DNA of 64,000 nucleotides from Posidonia oceanica (Eukaryota; Streptophyta; Magnoliopsida; Alismatales; Posidoniaceae), in the NCBI GenBank assembly GCA_037176725.1, contig JAZBRS010000054.1, positions 10,744,001-10,808,000 on the forward strand, written 5' to 3'. A model generated the notes under the pieces. The model was not told the origin of the DNA and made no database searches. It worked only from the letters and a program-made list of their open reading frames with translations. Position 1 is the first letter of the stretch, and the number at the start of each line of letters is the position of its first letter. The translations under genes and the position numbers were made by a program. Below are positions 22,801 through 33,847 of the stretch, piece after piece.

Positions 22801-23636
22801 TTTCATCTCTTTCAGCATATATGTCAGCTTATCAATGGGGTTGGCAGATGAGATACAATTTTTTATAAAAATATCAAAACCATCCAAAAGAAACCAAGAT
22901 ATATAAATTTTGAAAGGGAAAGGCCCCCATCCTGGCAGAATAGTATTAAGACAGATGAGAATATGGTCTAAGATTGCTCTAAACTTCTTAGAACAAATAG
23001 ATTTAGGATATTTGGTCTCCCAACTTGGTGAGACGAGGAATCGATCGAGCTTGACCATAATGACAGATTTCTGAAAATTTGATCAAGTGTATTTACAGTT
23101 ATTATGGGAGAAATCAATGAGCCCAGCAGAGGCAATGAAGTCATTAAAGTTTGCCATGCTAGGAGAAATCTCCGCTCTGCTAGAATGCTCTTGGGAAAAC
23201 CTAGTAATATTGAAGTCTCTACCAATCACCCAATTGCCTTCCATCTGATTAATAAGTTGTCTAAGCTCATCAATAAAAGCCGACTTAAGATTTGAGGTAC
23301 ATGGACCATAAACCCCAGTCAGCCACCATTCAAAATTATTTAGAGTGTTTTTGAGCTTAATAGATAGGGAGAAAGATCCCACATGAGAAGCCAAAAGGGA
23401 TACTGTATTATCATCCCAACCAATTAGAATGCCCCCCAAGGCCCCGTGAGAAGGTAAAATCTCCCACTGCGAGAGCCTACCTCTCCCAATATTACGAAGG
23501 AGGGAGCGAGAGCAAAGTTCAACTTTGGTCTCGCACAGAATTAAAAAATCAACTTTACAAATCCTAACAATATTTCTAACCTCTCTACGCTTAATGCCAC
23601 TGCCCAGACCCTAATATTCCAAGAGAGAATGAGCAT
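19857..23636 (-). pseudogene. LINE B ORF2: APE endonuclease, reverse transcriptase, zf-RVT
   Basis: The order is S-W-N-I-R at the start; endonuclease-like G-G-I-L-I-G-W and G-V-Y-G-P; RT with F-I-T-L-I-P-K-K, R-P-I-N-L-L, Q-C-A-F-L-P, L-D-F-E-K-A-F-D-N-V-N, Q-G-D-L-L-S-P-L and Y-A-D-D; then zf-RVT (Y-Y-V-K-S-C-Y-A-L-L-N; K-I-K-V-F-T-W-L; S-S-R-H-I-F-L-H-C); and a tail ending G-S-G-N and TAA. Many stops, including a TAA immediately before Y-A-D-D where related copies have Gln, prove it is dead. Confidence 0.88.
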
Positions 23637-26600
23637 TAAAATTTTGGGGGAAAACTAAGAGCCCTAAAGAGCTCAATACATGCAGACATATCCCCCAGAT
23701 TAACTGGAGGCAAAGATTGCTGGGAACGAATTGTATTTAAAAAACTTTCAGCCTCCAGTCTAGAATTAAAAGATAAACCAATTTTAGAGCAAAAATTATA
23801 GAATTCTTCGTAAGAGTCTCAAGTAAGTATCGAGTTTGCCAAATTTAGAGCATCCGAAATAGAATCTGTCTCCGAGGAAGATGGGGACAGAGAGATGTTC
23901 TGCCTGGAGGGCCTCTTAGAGAGATTAATCGAAGATCCCGATAAAGTAGAGGGTAAATGATTCACCGTACCTGTGTTTGTCTACAGGGATGGAACATGCA
24001 TCGATGTAGGGATTGACCCCACCTCTCCCAGTTCATCCTCTTCTATACTGTTCATAACTGCCAAGACTGCTTTGAGCTTTTCCTTGTTAGATTTCCTCGC
24101 TTTGATCTCCGCAGTCACAAACTGAGTCATGGCATCAGACAAGGCAGTATCCCCAGAGTTAGAAGGGTCCGGAGTGGGGAGAGTGATAAAGGATGGGACC
24201 GGGAAGTGAGTAACAGAGGCACAGGGTTCCACCACCGCAATCGTGTTCATAACAACCGGGGCCTCCATCAACCCCGAAGAGCCAGTGGTGGCCCTCCGAG
24301 AGACAGACGAAGGCGGAACCCCGAGAGAGGGATCAACCTGAGAGACCGGCTTATGTAAAAGCCCCTCGGATTTTGACACCGTTGGCCAAGGTGGAAAGGA
24401 TTGTTTCCCAGAGTTCATAGAGGAACCTGACGTTTGTTTCCCAAATCCACGACCTTGCCCAAAGGACTGATTCCATACTAGCTTTCCTGAGTTAGAGGCC
24501 CTATGGACATTACCACCCTTCCAGTTTTTTTGACTTTTGTAAACCCTCCCCGGATGTTTGCAGGTTCCTTTGTGAGAGGAACTGCCCATAGAAAAAGGGG
24601 GCCACTCCAAGCAAAGGAGGAGGAAGGGCACAAATCCCAACTACTGCAAAAGTGGATAGGGTAAACTTGTCTAGAAAAAACGAAATACTTGATCTCCGAT
24701 AGGTCCTTCCCCAAGTGTAGTCGGATCTTCAGCCTAGCAAAACCTAAAAATTTGACATTCTCCAGGCTAAGATTAACTTTCAGCAGGTCCGCGAACTCCT
24801 CCAACATCCTATGAAAAGAGTCCACATTCCAGAGATGGTGTGGGATACCTTCTAGACGAATCCAGAAACCCTCATCCCTGAGGGTAAAGACAGAGTTGGA
24901 GTTGGGAGACCACGGCATAAATGACGCCGGTAAAGACACCAAGGAAGACCCAAAAGACTTGAGAGTCTCATCCCTAATATGTGGTGAAGGAAACTTAAGA
25001 AGAAATTTACCCTTGACAAAGTCAAGGATTTCCCAATCCAAGGTATCGGGCCAAGAGGAAGAGATATGGGCGCCTAAGTCATCCTTAGTAATGTACGACG
25101 CTAATGGAGTAACTATAGCACAACGGGAATAAAATAGGAACAAGTCACAAGACCCATTAGTGGGGGGGAGAATGATAGGATGATGTGGAGCTTGACCAGC
25201 CATTACTGAGGTGCAGGGAGTCGGAGAGAAGAACTTGCAAACCGCTACAGTAAGGTTAGGAGATTTACAACGAAAACAGAAGCTATTAAATTTGCAATGG
25301 GATTTGAGATGGCCCCGAAGGCCACACTTAAAGCACCTACCCGAGTTGGTGCAATGCTGCAATAAAGGAGCCTTCTCTCGCTTTCGTGAAACCATCTGCC
25401 ACCCCTCGATGTCAGGAAGACTCACACAAGGAAGATGAAAGTATTTCACTCTTCCAGCAAGTCTCGAAGGGGAAGGGGAAGGGAAAGGATTAGATGGAGA
25501 AGCTAATACTGAGAATCTAGAGCCAAAGGACCGATCAATGTTTAGTAATAAACCCTTAGTAGGAGAATAGTGGGATGGCAAATGATAAGGGCGAAGGCGG
25601 TCAAGAGGCAATCCTTCCCGAATCGGCTCATTAAATGACTGACAGCGCCTGCCTAACAGGTCAGACCTCGGGCCACACAAAAATTTCGCAGGAGAAGAAA
25701 ACCCTGACTTCGCCATAAATGCAGGAGATACGTCCGCACGATAATCACGATTCGCTACAGTACACGACCCGCCACCGCCTGATGATATCTCACAACCCTC
25801 CTCAAACAACGGATAATTCCCGAGATAACGATTCAATAGACAAAAGTTAAAATCAGAATGGTGGGAAGGAGAAGAAGAGACTGTCTTTGCATTAAATGCA
25901 GGAAATCCATCCACACAATTTACACGGTTGACACGATTCTCTATAGCACACGAACCGCCACCGCCTAATGGTAACTTGAAAACCCCCTCAGGCATCGAAT
26001 AATCCCGAAGATTACGATGCAAAATTCCAAGGCTAAAATCAGAATAATGGAATGTGTTAATGCAGTGGGACCCAAGGATATTTGAACCGACTGGTGGCGA
26101 GATACAGTCAGCACTGTCAGAGATCCTCTGAAGGCTAAGCCCAGATCGGTCCGGCGACACCACCGTTACCGGCCTACCGATCGGCGAAAGAGCCATAGAG
26201 CAAACGGGTCGCCAGCCCGGTGAGAAGCGAATGCCAGGGGAAAAACAAGGGCCATCCGGGCTCATGGCTGAAAACTCCTATCGCCCACAAAAATCTCGAA
26301 GATCTGCCACCCCCAATATATTCCACCGCTCATCCTTCCGGCCAGGCGAACAGTTGCCGACCCTGGAGAGGAAACATCTTCAAAAGACATCAAAGGCACC
26401 TCACGATGGTCGTTCTGCACAGTTTCAAAGCAAGAACAACGATCCTTTAGAGGGAACCATCGATCCTCGGCAAACCCCCCTGCCGACAAGCCACTCCGAC
26501 ATAGGGTCTCCGGTGGAGAAATATCTACTATATTCGCTTGGAAGGAGGAGAGTAAAGGATCCTTCCAAGATGCCCAAGACGATTCAGCCCCCAACTGATC

Positions 26601-27092
26601 CACCCTCCTGAACTCCAAGGGATCAAGGTCCAACGGAGGAAGACCCCATACGAGAGTCCTCCTCAACAAAGATTGCATTTGCTCAATGGATCGAGGAGCC
26701 AGGTCGAAATCAAGAAGAGCAGCCTCCCAGCTACCCCCCACCTCTTGCATCGGAATAATCTGTGCAGGAGTCGAACAAAATTTCCCATTGGACAAACCTA
26801 GCTCTCCCAAAGATGCTGTCTTAAAACCCTCCAAATTACAACCACAAAGATCTTGAATGGGGGACAAAGATTCAATCCCCACGTCCACTACCGAAGCACT
26901 CATTTTTTCCGAGGGCAACAGGACATCTTCCTTCTCAAGGGAGCCCAAAAAGGATACAGGCGACCTCAAAAGAAACGAAGGATCCACCGAGCGCATAGGA
27001 GATTGAATCATAACCAGCGATCCCTTCTTCTGGTGACAGAGGCGCTGCCTCCAAAAATCCAGCAGTTTATCCATCAAAGCCAAAAAGAACAT
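23634..27092 (-). pseudogene. LINE B ORF1: RNA-binding protein with zinc knuckles
   Basis: Three overlapping frames (27092-26262, 26265-24478, 24640 to about 23636) together make a long ORF1 broken by frameshifts near 26264 and 24500. It has two zinc knuckles: C-F-K-C-G-L-R-G-H-L-K-S-H-C and C-F-R-C-K-S-P-N-x(4)-C. A downstream block (D-D-L-G-A-H-I-S, F-V-K-G-K-F-L-L-K-F) is shared with LINE C. The stop TAA overlaps the ORF2 ATG as TAATG (23638-23634). ORF1 proteins coat the LINE RNA. Confidence 0.8.
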
Positions 27093-27308
27093 AACAGAAA
27101 AGAAAAAACAGCACCACTAACCCTAGAAAGGGCCAAGGCAGCAGATGAGACTAACCTAAAAAAACACAATACACCACCGAAAGAGTAGAATGCAAACCTC
27201 CACTGAGAGAGCAAGACGTAGGATCCCTCCAAGAAGTAGGACCCCAGCAAGAGAAATTATTGATGTTGTTGTCCAGTGAAGCTTCCTATTAATGCTGTAA
27301 ATATTGAT

Positions 27309-27324
27309 AGTGAAAACTACGATG
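27309..27324. repeat. LINE B target-site duplication, 5' side
   Basis: Partner of 19591-19607; it marks the 5' end of LINE B. Confidence 0.7.
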
Positions 27325-28782
27325 TCAACTTCTTTTTTCTTGATGTCATCTGAAGGTTGAGATGAATCATGTATTCATATATGATTGTTTTTATACCAAA
27401 CTTTTTCCAAAGGAGAATGTGCTCGTCTTTTTCTCACATAAGTTTGGACTCTTCCGTGGTTTTGGTTTATAGAGAAGTGGATTCTCTTCTTCTGCTTCTG
27501 CTTCTCCCAAGTGATTTTGTTCAACTTTTAGTAGGAAAAATTGATTCTTATCGAAACTTTGTTTCCAAAAGTCAAACCAAATTAATTCTATTTTCTATGG
27601 AAACTAGTAGCTCACCTTGGAGATAGACCTTCGGTTGAGCACTCACGTGGATCCACAAACCAGTTTGATACCGGCCACAACTGGTTTTTTTTTTTTTTGC
27701 TGCATTAGGGAGTGGAAAGGAGAACAATGACATTAGTTGCACTTTTTATGTTTTAAACACACGTTATTTCGTTTTTAGACAAGTATAATTGGTATTTGTA
27801 TTTGTGAATTATATATCGTCAAATCGTTTAACAACTCTTATTATAGTTTGACTCGTTAGTTAAAGAACTTCAAAATCACATTTGCGACTTGATTCTTGAG
27901 AAAGAAGAAGAAATAAATTGATGAAAGTAACCAATTTAAGGCCATAAAATATATGAACTAGTAATTAATTATAAGATTTGATTACTGATGCCATCACATC
28001 AGTGTTCCCAACAAGAATCTCTCTAGAAGTTGTGACTTGTGAGGATGAAATGTTCCGCAAAGAAGTGGATAGGAAAACGTTTGCTGGTTGTGTCAAAATT
28101 ACCCATGATCTCTACACGTGTATCTTTCATTTTCATAGCAAGTAAAAAGAATAAGCACGCAGTTGAATCCTCGCATTTTTTTCATAGTCTACACTTTGCC
28201 CTTGTATATCAAGGATGTCCATTTATGTGCAATTCAAATGTAGTGTAGAATAGATGGCCAACGAGATTTGGTCAGATTTGATGTAGTTGGTTGTCGAGTT
28301 GTTCAACGAATGTAAACACACGAGAATTGGGAAGTGGTGCAACTCTTTTTACTTTTTATATTTACTAATTCTAAGAGAAAAGCTTTGGTGATACAAGGCG
28401 GTCCAACCTCACTGTCACAGCAAAGGTTACATCTTTGCACTCTTAACATAATTACAAACTTTGTGAATCTTATGGTGATGCCGTCGCCGTTAAGCTTCTG
28501 CAGTCTTCAATCAATGCTATTGACACATTGGTGATCCCAGAGGAAAAGTAATAAGAAATTTGGTTGTTTTACAAGTAAAAATCCTAATCAAAATCATTAT
28601 TTGAAAGTTATCATAGATAAAACCAAAAAAATAGTGTCGTGGAACCACGACAAATACAGACAGTGTGGATCCAAGAATCTTCCTTGGTAGGGTCCAATTT
28701 GATATAATATTACAAAAGAATAAAAATATAAAATTAAAGAACAATATTAATATTCTTAATAAATGAATAAACAATTAAAAAA
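27325..28782. other. Intergenic AT-rich spacer
   Basis: No supported gene. It contains a 14-base T-run near 27686, no recognised repeat family, and short frames without domain signatures. The stretch 28640-28720 (TGGATCC, GGGTCC) might be a hAT subterminal region belonging to the neighbouring pseudogene, but this is weak. Confidence 0.4.
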
Positions 28783-31234
28783 CTACAATACTCCATTTCT
28801 TGATTCTATTTTCGGAAATTGTTGCATGATGGTTCCATTGTCGATGGTGTTAAAGACATCTCTTTCGATGTAAGATACTGAATAATCATTCAATAGTTCA
28901 TCTCTCATTCGATTTCAATATTGCAGAAAATGCTCTCTCTACTGTAGCAGTAACAACAAGTAAGACTAATGACAATTTCACCAATAAGTACACAAGTGGT
29001 AAGCTATATGTTTCCTTGTGGCTACTAACTTCTCAATACGAGCACCAATATTTTCTACTTTACAAAAATTATTGTTTGACTGCACGTCAGAATTATATTT
29101 CTCAAGTTGGCCTCTAATCCCTATTAGATCTCTTGAAGAGAATTCAGACGGATAAAATTGAGCTAGACGATTCAATTTTTTTTTATCAGAAGTTGAAAAT
29201 GAATCCCTTAGATCAAGATATGCTATACATAGAAGCAACTCAGTGTTCACTTCATTAAAATGATTATTAAGCTCTTGAATATCATCTTGAGATTTCCAAG
29301 AGCATTTTCCAACACAACCTTCTTGATCTCTTCATTATTGTCAACAATAGAGGTACACACGGTTCAGTTAGAACTGGTTAATCGAATCCAATTGAATCAT
29401 TTTTTATGGTTCGGTTCAATTTAGATATGTTTAATGATTTAGTTTGGTTCTCAAATTTTGAAACCACTCTTAGTGGTTCGATTCTTGGTTCTGGGTATAG
29501 TTAACCGAACTCAATCAAGAACCGATACATATATTAATATATATATTTATATATAATATATATATAGTGTATGAATGGATTTGATGACTTTACATCTTCA
29601 CCTTTCATTTTATTCTATGTAATATAAAAATAAAGTCCAAAATCCTAATTTCCTATTCCCAAACACCCTACAGAATGCTATTTGAGTTATTTTTTAAGTC
29701 TCTAACTTTGTAGACTTTTATGTTTTATTTATCAGCCTAATATATAAATTAACTCTGCTGAGTTTGAAAATAGATTGTATTTAATTTTAAAAAATTGTAT
29801 TTTAGAACATGAAGTAGATAAATAGTACAATTTGATCATTTTATTTTCCGAATCCTTTTATTTTCTCAATCAAATAAAAAAAATAGTGTGTAGAGGAAAT
29901 GTAATTTGATCAACAATGGTAAATTTAGTAGTACCACTTCGTGACATGTTTTAATTTGATAAACAATAGTATAGTTAGGAGTCAAGTTTCATTACTTATC
30001 GGAAAATTATTAAAGCAGCATTTTTGAAAAAGCTAGTTTTCACAGTTTTTTATAATCAACGTATTTGAAAGTTTTTATGCACAAACAAAAAGCTGACGTA
30101 TTGAAATAATCTGGCGTAAAAAAAAGTATTTGGTTCGATTTTTCAGGAATAAGCGCATTTTTCATAAGCTGATTCTAATAATCGTTACCAAATGCACCCT
30201 AAGACTGGTAGCACAAGATTAGTACAATTAATTGTAGCTTAAACATCAAGATAAGTGCGGTTAATTTATAGCTTAGGCATCAAATATATTTAAAGCCTAT
30301 CATATGCCGTAGTCAATATAGAAATTTCTTAATCTCATGATTTGGTAATATATAGATGTTGCATGGCATCACTAATTATCAAAAAAATATATTGTGAAAT
30401 CATGTTTTTATAAAAAATTAGATTGAAAACTGAGAACTGAACTAAACTGACTGACTTTTGGATGGTTCGGTTTTAAGTAAATATATGGTTCAGTTCGGTT
30501 CAAACATAATTAGAACTGATATATACGATTCGATTCATAATTTTTGTCAGAATCGAACTGAATCGTGTACACCTCTAATCAACAAGGACTTTTAAAAGCT
30601 TACGAAAATTTCCTTGATTTAGAGAACTAGAAGATTCATCATGTCCTGGAAAAGTCAACCCTTGATTTAACAAAGGCAAACAACATATGCATTCAGATGA
30701 ATACAGTAATCGATTTGAGATTGCTTTTGGTTTATCGAGTTTTCACATGCCATCTCACATTTTTTATGATTACCATTATGCTTTCCAACATGCAAGCGCA
30801 GTCTATCCTTCTTCCAACCTGTAAATCCATACGTAACAAATGCATCACCACCTCTTTGATCGGCGTCATCAACTTTGAAGAGATAGCAAAATAAATAATA
30901 AGCAACATCCTTTTTAATACTATACTCTAACCTGTCATTATGCTCATCAAACCATGACGAAATAAATCTATGTTTTTGTCCTCCTTTCCTTAGAGGAAAT
31001 CTATGCCCACTTGGTTGAGTTGGTCCCTTCAGCAAATATGTTCTATGAACGTTGTTCCTAATATTGATATGGTAACTCGTAATGCTAGCTAGGACGTAGG
31101 TTGGGATCCATATGACGCTCATCTAAGTTAATCTCATCATAACAGATTTTTTATTCCTTGAAAGGCGGTTTATCAATTGAATATTTACTCGAGGATTTCT
31201 CCACTTTTGATTCTCTCTTATGGTATCTCTCCAT
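28783..31234 (-). pseudogene. TTF-zinc-finger / hAT-dimerisation protein (transposase-derived), broken
   Basis: The N-terminal part (31234 to about 30590) starts M-E-R-Y and shows the plant TTF-type signature: I-R-N-N-V-H-R-T-Y-L-L-K-G-P-T-Q-P, F-I-S-S-W-F-D-E, D-V-A-Y-Y-L-F-C-Y-L-F-K, F-V-T-Y-G-F-T-G-W-K-K. The C-terminal part (29339-28783) gives L-N-N-H-F-N-E-V-N-T-E-L-L and T-A-T-V-E-R-A-F-S-A, ending D-N-G-T-I-M-Q-Q-F. A 1230-bp hAT element splits it, several stops and frameshifts are present, and the central DUF4371-like region of a few hundred residues is missing. Confidence 0.8.
29348..30577. mobile_element. Non-autonomous hAT element, 1230 bp
   Basis: The ends are TAGAGGTACACACGGTTCAG on the left and, reversed, TAGAGGTGTACACGATTCAG on the right. 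An 8-bp target duplication flanks it (GTCAACAA 29340-29347; ATCAACAA 30578-30585), the size typical for hAT. GGTTCGGTTC-type subterminal repeats occur near both ends. No transposase frame is present. Inside, 29995-30200 may be another small element (ends near GTTACCAAATGCACCCTAAG). Confidence 0.85.
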
Positions 31235-33847
31235 ATTTGTGGAGATCAACAAAAAAAAACTAATATATTCATATTAAGATGATCTAAATTCTTAACATGT
31301 TACAAAGATGAATACGAAAAATACAATATTGGCCACGTATTCACATAAATAAGCAATATAAATTATGGAGCCAATACAATGAGAAGAAAGAATAAGAGTT
31401 ACTTGTTAATCCGTGGCAAAGTTAGGATTTTTTATGACACGGTGCACTATATAAAATATAGTTATATCGTAATTAATTTAAAAAATACGATGCATGTATA
31501 AAAAACATGAATTCAAAATATTTTCTATAAGATAAAGTTTCTACAATCAATTTAACAAATATTATAATAAAAATACATCACTCACCTCAAACAATACCTC
31601 ATCTAGCATGCTAAACATATGCTAAAAAACAAGAAACTGGAATGCTATTTGTTAAACAAAAAAATGTAATTACTAAACACAGTCATAAATGTATGCTAAA
31701 AAATAAGAAACATGAATGTTAATTGCTAAACACAGTTAACTAGTTAATTGCTAAAAAATGTTAATTACTAACCATAAAAAATGAAATTCATAAGCATAAA
31801 ACATAAACAAGAATACAAGTGGTTGAGTCGGGACGAGACCGACGGTGGGCCATCGGGCCGCTGGGAGATTGAAGAAGGCAGTGGGAGCGCTGGAGCGGGA
31901 CAGCAGGACTGGAAGCTAGGAAGGCAATGTGAGTGCTGAGTGCATGACTCCAGCAGAGGAGGCTGGAGGCAAGACCGCCTTGATTGCGGATGAGGAGTGT
32001 AGAGTGCCGATGTCATTTGGGGTTGGGGATGGGTGGACTGCGGAGCAACGGAGTGTCGAAATCGTTCAGGGTCGAGTCGTCGAGGATGGGCAGATCGACG
32101 GATGGCGGAGTGTGCATGATCATAGGGATGGATGTCGATGCACGCGTCGTGCGGTGCCCCATGTCTTAATCCTTATTCTTCTTAAAATTCCTTATAAATG
32201 TTTATGTGTTCGGATTTTTTTTTGTAAAATTCCACCCGAGACGGCTCCACTAATGTTGTTAACCATGATCGACCAACTTGAATTGGTTTTCCAACCTTCA
32301 ACTTCAAGGATGATAAAAAAATCCAGAGAACAAATATAATATGAAGAATTGGGAATTCAATCTACACAAGAACTTTAAAATTAAAATTATAGAAATGCAG
32401 ATATAACAAGAAGAACAAGAACAAGAACAAGGAGGAGGATGACGAAATTTAAGGAAACAAAAATAAGAAGAAAAGGATCTTACAGTTTTTGCTCGGGACT
32501 TGGGAGGGTTGCCGCCACATTCACGTTCCAGGCTTCCACGCGAATTGATTTAAAAATTAGAGATTAGGGATTTAAAAATTGGATATAATGCACGGTTGAG
32601 ATGTTATTCTTGATCTGTTTTTCTTTCTTAACAATTTAAAATGGGCTATTATATTCTGGGTCCAACTTAAGCCCATAAAATTAATATACCTACATATTGA
32701 TTTGTTTTGCAAGAAGTCAGTGGGGTCCGTGGCCTCTTGTGGACCCAACGTGGATCTGCCCTTGTATTCAGGGGGTTCAGGTGGTAGCAAGAGCTTGGTG
32801 TCTCTGGCTGAAGTTGTTGAAAGAATACCATTCACTTATTGAAATGATATTTCTACCTTTCAATATTGTTTTTATTTAATAATGTTTTTCTTTAAGTTTT
32901 ATTGATTGCATTCAACCCCATTGGTTTCTTCATTTAATTTCTAGTAAGATAAAAGATATGAAAGCAATCGCTAGTATAAAACACTTCTTAATTTTAGTTC
33001 ATTTTTTCGAGAATTACTGCTACTTCCAACAGAGGTTTGTCGATGGATCCACTTGAATGAGCTTTTGGGAGATTAATTTTTCGATTTTATGATTTTCTAG
33101 GTGAAATTATTAATATAAAATGTTAGAAGCTATAAATAGTGTAAAAATACGAAATAAGTTTATGGAATCTAACTTTTTTCATAAACGACAAAACAGTCTC
33201 AACTTTATGTTCTTACATAGAATAGATGGTCATCATAAGTTTCTGGAAGAAGTTCCTTTAACCTTACATTTTTAGTAAAAGTTGCATATATTCTAGTATA
33301 AAAAATAATATATAAAATTTAAAAATTTAAAATAGAAAAACTCTGACCTTATGCATTATACTGTGGAAGTGGTTCTAATAAAATGGAAGCTGGGAAGCAC
33401 CTTACATCATTAGAAGTGGAAGATTGGCGACATATACTTCTGTGCATAACGGCTTGAGTCTGCTTCCGTTAAACTTGGTTCCGTACGAATACTTATCATT
33501 GGTCTAACTGGTACTTGTTAGATCTCTACCGTATACAAACACATTTTGTCTTCGTTTGTTAGTAAATTCAATTAGAGCATTAATTGGAGCCTAGCAACGA
33601 CTGCCCAATAGTAAAGATTGAAGACAACCTTTTTAGAAGTTAAATGTGTTACTCTTCTTTTACTTAAAATATTAAGCTGGTCAATCTAGCTACTTAACTT
33701 CGTTACTGTCACTTCAATTGTGGAATTGTGGATTTGAATCCATCGAATATATATGTTAAAATAAAAATAATGAAGAAGAATATAAACATCATATGTACAA
33801 CACAACCATCGTAAGAATGCGTTACATGTGGTTTAAATCCAACATCA
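31235..33847. other. Intergenic spacer with a GC-rich island
   Basis: Mostly AT-rich and featureless, except 31830-32165, which is GC- and CpG-rich, and 32690-32770, where GGGTCC and GTGGATCTGCCC occur. These could be the 5' untranslated and terminal parts of the hAT transposon that gave rise to the pseudogene at 28783-31234. Frames in the GC island carry no recognised domain. Confidence 0.35.

Larger units (their letters stand above)
19608..27308 (-). mobile_element. LINE B, L1-type, near full length (7.7 kb)
   Basis: On the minus strand it has a 5' UTR, ORF1, ORF2 and a 250-nt 3' UTR, ending with a 16-base poly(A) tract (T-run 19608-19623). It is flanked by a target-site duplication of about 16 bp. 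The last bases before the tail, ACTACCGTTTGTGG, are shared in form with LINE C. Stops and shifts in both ORFs make it inactive. It lies directly upstream of TTL in the same orientation. Confidence 0.9.

Noticed and set aside
27680..27700. T-run as the poly(A) end of another LINE
   Set aside because: No RT sequence, no TACCGTTTG terminus and no flanking target repeat found.
31929..32339. 136-codon plus frame in the GC island
   Set aside because: No recognised motifs; the frame is explained by low stop frequency in GC-rich DNA.
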